Shown piece by piece: positions 57,868 to 64,000 of a DNA stretch of 64,000 nt. A program made the translations under genes and the position numbers. The stretch covers positions 76,723,472 through 76,787,471 of the forward strand of contig JAPWDM010000001.1 of assembly GCA_035578155.1 (NCBI GenBank), written 5' to 3'. The notes under the pieces are model-generated. The model made no database searches. It worked only from the letters and a program-made list of their open reading frames with translations, and was not told where the DNA came from. Within the stretch, counting starts at the first letter, position 1. Each line of letters begins with the position of its first letter. This DNA comes from Brachynemurus nebulosus (lineage: Eukaryota > Arthropoda > Insecta > Neuroptera > Myrmeleontidae).

Positions 57868-60828
57868 ATCTTATGATAATGTATGAAAAATGTAGATTTA
57901 AAATACTAATGGAAGTAAAATATTTTAATACGTTAACAAAAGTCAGGTGAATGTATAATATTTTAACCAAAAGTAAGTTAAAGTATTGAAATATTGGTAT
58001 ATGTGAATGTTTTATTATGATTTTTCTAACTATTCATAAAAGTTGATAAAACGTACACCATAAATAACAAATTATAAATTTACTCTTAAACTATTATTTT
58101 TACATAAAAAATACTTATCCACATTTGTTTATTTTAAGAAAATACATCATAATTTTAAAAAAAGTTTTAATATTTATGAATTTTTAATAGTTTTGTATCT
58201 TATGATAATGTATGAAAAATGTAGATTTAAAATACTAATGGAAGTAAAATATTTTAATACGTTAACAAAAGTCAGGTGAATATATAATATTTTAACCAAA
58301 AGTAAGTTAAAATATTGAAATATTGGTATATGTGAATGTTTTATTATGATTTTTCTAACTATTCATAAAAGTTGATAAAACGTACACCATAAATAACAAA
58401 TTATAAATTTACTCTTAAACTATTATTTTTACATAAAAAATACTTATACACATTTGTTTATTTTAAGAAAATACATCATAATTTTAAAAAAAGTTTTAAT
58501 ATTTATGAATTTTTAATAGTTTTGTATCTTATGATAATGTATGAAAAATGTAGATTTAAAATACTAATGGAAGTAAAATATTTTAATACGTTAACAAAAG
58601 TCAGGTGAATATATAATATTTTAACCAAAAGTAAGTTAAAATATTGAAATATTGGTATATGTGAATGTTTTATTATGATTTTTCTAACTATTCATAAAAG
58701 TTGATAAAACGTACACCATAAATAACAAATTATAAATTTACTCTTAAACTATTATTTTTACATAAAAAATACTTATCCACATTCGTTTATTTTAAGAAAA
58801 TACATCATAATTTTAAAAAAAGTTTTAATATTTATGAATTTTTAATAGTTTTGTATCTTATGATAATGTATGAAAAATGTAGATTTAAAATACTAATGGA
58901 AGTAAAATATTTTAATACGTTAACAAAAGTCAGGTGAATGTATAATATTTTAACCAAAAGTAAGTTAAAGTATTGAAATATTGGTATATGTGAATGTTTT
59001 ATTATGATTTTTCTAACTATTCATAAAAGTTGATAAAACGTACACCATAAATAACAAATTATAAATTTACTCTTAAACTATTATTTTTACATAAAAAATA
59101 CTTATCCACATTTGTTTATTTTAAGAAAATACATCATAATTTTAAAAAAAGTTTTAATATTTATGAATTTTTAATAGTTTTGTATCTTATGATAATGTAT
59201 GAAAAATGTAGATTTAAAATACTAATGGAAGTAAAATATTTTAATACGTTAACAAAAGTCAGGTGAATGTATAATATTTTAACCAAAAGTAAGTTAAAGT
59301 ATTGAAATATTGGTATATGTGAATGTTTTATTATGATTTTTCTAACTATTCATAAAAGTTGATAAAACGTACACCATAAATAACAAATTATAAATTTACT
59401 CTTAAACTATTATTTTTACATAAAAAATACTTATCCACATTTGTTTATTTTAAGAAAATACATCATAATTTTAAAAAAAGTTTTAATATTTATGAATTTT
59501 TAATAGTTTTGTATCTTATGATAATGTATGAAAAATGTAGATTTAAAATACTAATGGAAGTAAAATATTTTAATACGTTAACAAAAGTCAGGTGAATGTA
59601 TAATATTTTAACCAAAAGTAAGTTAAAGTATTGAAATATTGGTATATGTGAATGTTTTATTATGATTTTTCTAACTATTCATAAAAGTTGATAAAACGTA
59701 CACCATAAATAACAAATTATAAATTTACTCTTAAACTATTATTTTTACATAAAAAATACTTATCCGCATTTGTTTATTTTAAGAAAATACATCATAATTT
59801 TAAAAAAAGTTTTAATATTTATGAATTTTTAATAGTTTTGTATCTTATGATAATGTATGAAAAATGTAGATTTAAAATACTAATGGAAGTAAAATATTTT
59901 AATACGTTAACAAAAGTCAGGTGAATGTATAATATTTTAACCAAAAGTAAGTTAAAGTATTAAAATATTGGTATATGTGAATGTTTTATTATGATTTTTC
60001 TAACTATTCATAAAAGTTGATAAAACGTACACCATAAATAACAAATTATAAATTTACTCTTAAACTATTATTTTTACATAAAAAATACTTATCCACATTT
60101 GTTTATTTTAAGAAAATACATCATAATTTTAAAAAAAGTTTTAATATTTATGAATTTTTAATAGTTTTGTATCTTATGATAATGTATGAAAAATGTAGAT
60201 TTAAAATACTAATGGAAGTAAAATATTTTAATACGTTAACAAAAGTCAGGTGAATGTATAATATTTTAACCAAAAGTAAGTTAAAGTATTAAAATATTGG
60301 TATATGTGAATGTTTTATTATGATTTTTCTAACTATTCATAAAAGTTGATAAAACGTACACCATAAATAACAAATTATAAATTTACTCTTAAACTATTAT
60401 TTTTACATAAAAAATACTTATCCACATTTGTTTATTTTAAGAAAATACATCATAATTTTAAAAAAAGTTTTAATATTTATGAATTTTTAATAGTTTTGTA
60501 TCTTATGATAATGTATGAATAATGTAGATTTAAAATACTAATGGAAGTAAAATATTTTAATACGTTAACAAAAGTCAGGTGAATGTATAATATTTTAACC
60601 AAAAGTAAGTTAAAGTATTGAAATATTGGTATATGTGAATGTTTTATTATGATTTTTCTAACTATTCATAAAAGTTGATAAAACGTACACCATAAATAAC
60701 AAATTATAAATTTACTCTTAAACTATTATTTTTACATAAAAAATACTTATCCACATTTGTTTATTTTAAGAAAATACATCATAATTTTAAAAAAAGTTTT
60801 AAAATATATGAATTCTTAAAAATTTTGT
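57868..60828 (+). repeat. rDNA intergenic spacer repeats, nine 329-bp copies
   Basis: ATCTTATGATAATGTATGAA recurs every 329 bases at 57868, 58197, 58526, 58855, 59184, 59513, 59842, 60171 and 60500, with only scattered differences. Neighbouring copies share variants: copies 2 and 3 have GTGAATATATAAT and TTAAAATATTG, and copies 7 and 8 have AAAGTATTAAAATATTGG. This is as expected from unequal exchange. The array lies 1.2 kb upstream of 18S in the same orientation and fits the position of spacer enhancer or promoter repeats. Confidence 0.93.
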
Positions 60829-62071
60829 ATCATTTACTATTAATATGTAAAAATTTTTTCTAAGTTCAAATATACATTGATTTTGTATGTAAGCGATGTT
60901 GTTGCAGTCATCTGACTTATATTGAGTACAAACATCGTCTTACGATGTGTGTTGTTACTGTACTATGTTTTATGTGTCTATATAAAAATCAAAAAAACTG
61001 AAAAAAAAATGAAAAATTTTAAAAAAAATTCTTATATTTTAATATAAACTTTAAAAAACTTCATTAATAATTATATATTTTATAGTTTTTATCATTTTTA
61101 TAACAAATTAAAACAAAAAAATATAAAAAAAAGTAAAATTTACCACGCTGCAAAATCCAAAACTTATATATGATGATGGTACCTTTTTAAATATCGATGT
61201 GTGTAGTTGACTTAAACATTATGAACGGTTCGGTCAAAGTATATATAGCTATTATGTATGTGTCTAAGAGCATTACATTAATAGTTTTATTTTGACTAAG
61301 TTCTGTTCTTTTGAAAATATTATTTTTTATTTAAGATGATATTTTCAAATAATTTTAATTTACTATAGTAACATCGTAAAGGTACTTCGTCGAAAAATTA
61401 TGAAAATATATAAAGTAAGTGTTTTGGTATTAAAAAAAATATGTGTTTTTATTTATTAAAAATTTTTATGATTTTTATTAATAATTCACATATATTTTTA
61501 TTAACCCAAAACCATTTATATATAATTTTTATAATTTTTTAATATTATCCTATATTATGTCAAAGCAAGTCCATGGGCTATAGGTGTTAAGCCTTAGGCT
61601 CTTATGTGGACAAACAATTTTATAAAATAAATTTTTTAATAAATTTATAATGCAGAAACTCACTACATACCAAGCGCGAATGAAGTGTGTTATTCGAACG
61701 TTAAATAAATATATTTTTTATATATTTAAAAATTGTCGCATACAATCTAGCGAAGAGTTATGAGCAAATGCTTGAATTATTTCAATAAAACTATATTACT
61801 TAAAATATATGGTAATAGTTTTTATTCAAATATGAATATTTTCAAAAAAGAATTTTTTTTATTTTTTTAAATATTAAAAATTTTAGAAAATATTTTTTAT
61901 ATAAAAAGTAACAAAAGAAATAAATTTATTTTTATTTCAATTTTTGTTATAATTTTTATATGTTTATATCAGTTTATGAAGAAATTTCATACTGATTAAT
62001 AAATAAAAAACTTTTTAAAATATTTCTTTTTTTTTAAATTGGAATAATTTTATTAAGTTTGGAACATACAG
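60829..62071 (+). promoter_or_regulatory. rDNA spacer end and probable 5' external spacer
   Basis: Very AT-rich single-copy sequence lies between the repeats and 18S. It should hold the RNA polymerase I promoter and external transcribed spacer. A possible start region is AAGTATATATAGCTATTATG near 61238, which would give a leader of about 800 bases; this is a guess. A small palindrome, ACATCGTCTTACGATGT, lies at about 60932. Confidence 0.5.
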
Positions 62072-63534
62072 TTCCCTGGTTGATCCTGCCAGTAGTCATA
62101 TGCTTGTCTCAAAGATTAAGCCATGCATGTCTCAGTACAAGCCATATTAAGGTGAAACCGCGAAAGGCTCATTATATCAGTTATGGTTCCTTAGATCGTA
62201 CATACATTTACTTGGATAACTGTGGTAATTCTAGAGCTAATACATGCAAACAGAGTTCCGACCAGAGATGGAAGGAATGCTTTTATTAGATCAAAACCAA
62301 TCGATGTTAACATATTTTTATAATATATTTTATGTTTTTTTATAATTTCATATATATATTTAATATATGTGCATCGTAATAATTTGGTGACTCTGAATAA
62401 CTTTTAGCTGATCGCACGGTCTTTATAGTACCGGCGACGCATCTTTCAAATGTCTGCCTTATCAACTGTCGATGGTAGGTTCTGCGCCTACCATGGTTGT
62501 AACGGGTAACGGGGAATCAGGGTTCGATTCCGGAGAGGGAGCCTGAGAAACGGCTACCACATCCAAGGAAGGCAGCAGGCGCGCAAATTACCCACTCCCG
62601 GCACGGGGAGGTAGTGACGAAAAATAACGATACGGGACTCATCCGAGGCCCCGTAATCGGAATGAGTACACTTTAAATCCTTTAACGAGGATCCATTGAA
62701 GGGCAAGTCTGGTGCCAGCAGCCGCGGTAATTCCAGCTCCAATAGCGTATATTAAAGTTGTTGCGGTTAAAAAGCTCGTAGTCGAATTTGTGTCCTACAC
62801 TGTCGGTTCACCGCTCGCGGTGTTTAACTGGCATGTTTTGTGGGACGTCCTACCGGTGGTGAGGTATAAATTATATATTGTATAATATGGTTATAAATAC
62901 TTGTATTTTTATTTAAATTTTTATTTTTATGGTAAGTTATTATTTATATTTTTACTTACTTGAAAAGTTTAAAGTATACTAGTTAAATTTTATATACTAA
63001 TATGTACATTAAAGTATAATTTATCGTAAGTGTTAAAGTTATTTATTTTTTATAATTTAAATAATGGAGACAGCCTCCCAATTATAATCCTATCGCGGTG
63101 CTCTTAATTGAGTGTCGAGATGGGCCGGTACGTTTACTTTGAACAAATTAGAGTGCTTAAAGCAGGCTTTAAAATTTAAATAGTGCCTGAATATTGTGTG
63201 CATGGAATAATGGAATAGGACCTCGGTTCTATTTTGTTGGTTTTCGGAAGTTTTTCCGAGGTAATGATTAATACGGACAGATGGGGGCATTCGTATTGCG
63301 ACGTTAGAGGTGAAATTCTTGGATCGTCGCAAGACGGACAGAAGCGAAAGCATTTACCAAAAATGTTTTGATTGATCAAGAACGAAAGTTAGAGGTTCGA
63401 AGGCGATCAGATACCGCCCTAGTTCTAACCATAAACGATGCCAGCTAGCGATCCGCCAAAGTTCCTCCGATGACTTGGCGGGCAGCTTCCGGGAAACCAA
63501 CGCTTTTGGGTTCCGGGGGAAGTATGGTTGCAAA

Positions 63535-63583
<49 letters not shown>

Positions 63584-64000
63584 GCGGCTTAATTTGACTC
63601 AACACGGGAAACCTCACCAGGCCCGGACACCGGAAGGATTGACAGATTGAGAGCTCTTTCTTGATTCGGTGGGTGGTGGTGCATGGCTGTTCTTAGTTGG
63701 TGGAGCGATTTGTCTGGTTAATTCCGATAACGAACGAGACTCTAGCCTACTAAATAGACGTACTTTATTACCGGCATCTCAAGGCCCATCGGCTGTATTG
63801 TTACTGAATGTTATTTGTATATTTTGTTTTAATATATTTATAATATGTATGATTGATAATATTCATTTATGTTTTTTATTTCTTTGGGGATAAATTTCTA
63901 TGTGTAATTACTTAATCTGCATTAATGATATATTTAACATGATACATTAACTAAAGTGACATCAGTTTTTTGATGTGGTTTTTACTGCCGGCGTACAAAT
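62072..64000 (+). rRNA. 18S rRNA: 18S ribosomal RNA, 3' end beyond window
   Basis: It starts at the universal CCTGGTTGATCCTGCCAG (62074). Conserved landmarks follow in order: GTGCCAGCAGCCGCGGTAAT (62711), TTAAAGTTGTTGCGGTTAAA (62752), TACCGCCCTAGTTCTAACC (63412), GAATTGACGGAAGGGCACC (63549) and TGGTGGTGCATGG (63673). AT-rich expansions interrupt the usual sequence at about 62300-62390 (V2), 62865-63065 (V4) and 63800-63960 (V7). The core positions look intact, so the gene may be functional. About 1930 bases are present and the last few hundred are missing. Confidence 0.97.

Noticed and set aside
57868..60828. Regular repeats as a possible CRISPR array
   Set aside because: The units are 329 bases with no unique spacers, lie upstream of eukaryotic 18S and are ordinary rDNA spacer repeats.
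62059..63893. Several open frames within the rDNA
   Set aside because: They lie inside conserved 18S rRNA sequence and are not coding.

Overview
The window reads as AT-rich insect nuclear DNA. The evidence is a eukaryotic 18S rRNA gene at the right end, a clip-type trypsin-like serine protease gene with GT-AG introns, and many arthropod-type transposons (Polinton/Maverick, errantivirus, 17.6/297-like gypsy, RTE, Jockey, pogo, P-like, hAT-like and Tigger-like MITEs). The 18S gene carries very AT-rich expansions in its V2, V4 and V7 regions. Strepsiptera are one insect group known for this, but that placement is only a guess.

Left third (1-22.5 kb). Two exons of one serine protease gene lie on the minus strand: 22230-22495 carries the activation site and catalytic His, and 5077-5264 carries the catalytic Asp. 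Their codon phases fit, so everything between them is probably a single intron of about 17 kb. That intron holds a decayed Polinton (7690-16243) with integrase, fibre-like protein, DUF8207-like protein, packaging ATPase, PLA2-like/pX-like minor capsid, adenain-like protease and penton-like capsid. An RTE retrotransposon with an 11-bp target duplication splits the fibre-like gene. A 34-copy 21-bp minisatellite, a P-like transposase fragment, several terminal-inverted-repeat elements and a perfect 39-bp hairpin share the intron. To the left are a palindromic tRNA-derived element, a foldback element with a tandem core, and half of an inverted pair whose partner lies 47 kb away.

Middle (24-50 kb). 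A degraded errantivirus remnant is followed by a young errantivirus (27171-30435) with two 439-bp LTRs and an intact env but almost no gag-pol. The lost part lies wholly inside the intron used to make env mRNA. This provirus, a hAT-like MITE and a tRNA-derived SINE all sit inside one (TA)n tract of an older repeat. Further right are a TTAA-flanked foldback, a dead Jockey element, a TA-flanked element with GTAC iterons, and a 1.8-kb inverted-repeat element with a GC-rich hairpin array and a 32-bp-arm palindrome. Most of the rest is AT-rich DNA without a recognisable gene.

Right end (49.7-64 kb). A gypsy element with good gag and pol is cut off inside integrase by a triplicated 209-bp repeat. 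Then come a pogo-type transposase with a C-terminal zinc finger (one frameshift, one stop), nine 329-bp rDNA spacer repeats, a probable external spacer, and 18S running off the end. Because transposons rather than 28S precede the spacer repeats, this may be the outer edge of the rDNA array.

Apart from the protease exons and the rRNA gene, essentially all coding sequence here belongs to mobile or virus-like elements, most with visible lesions.
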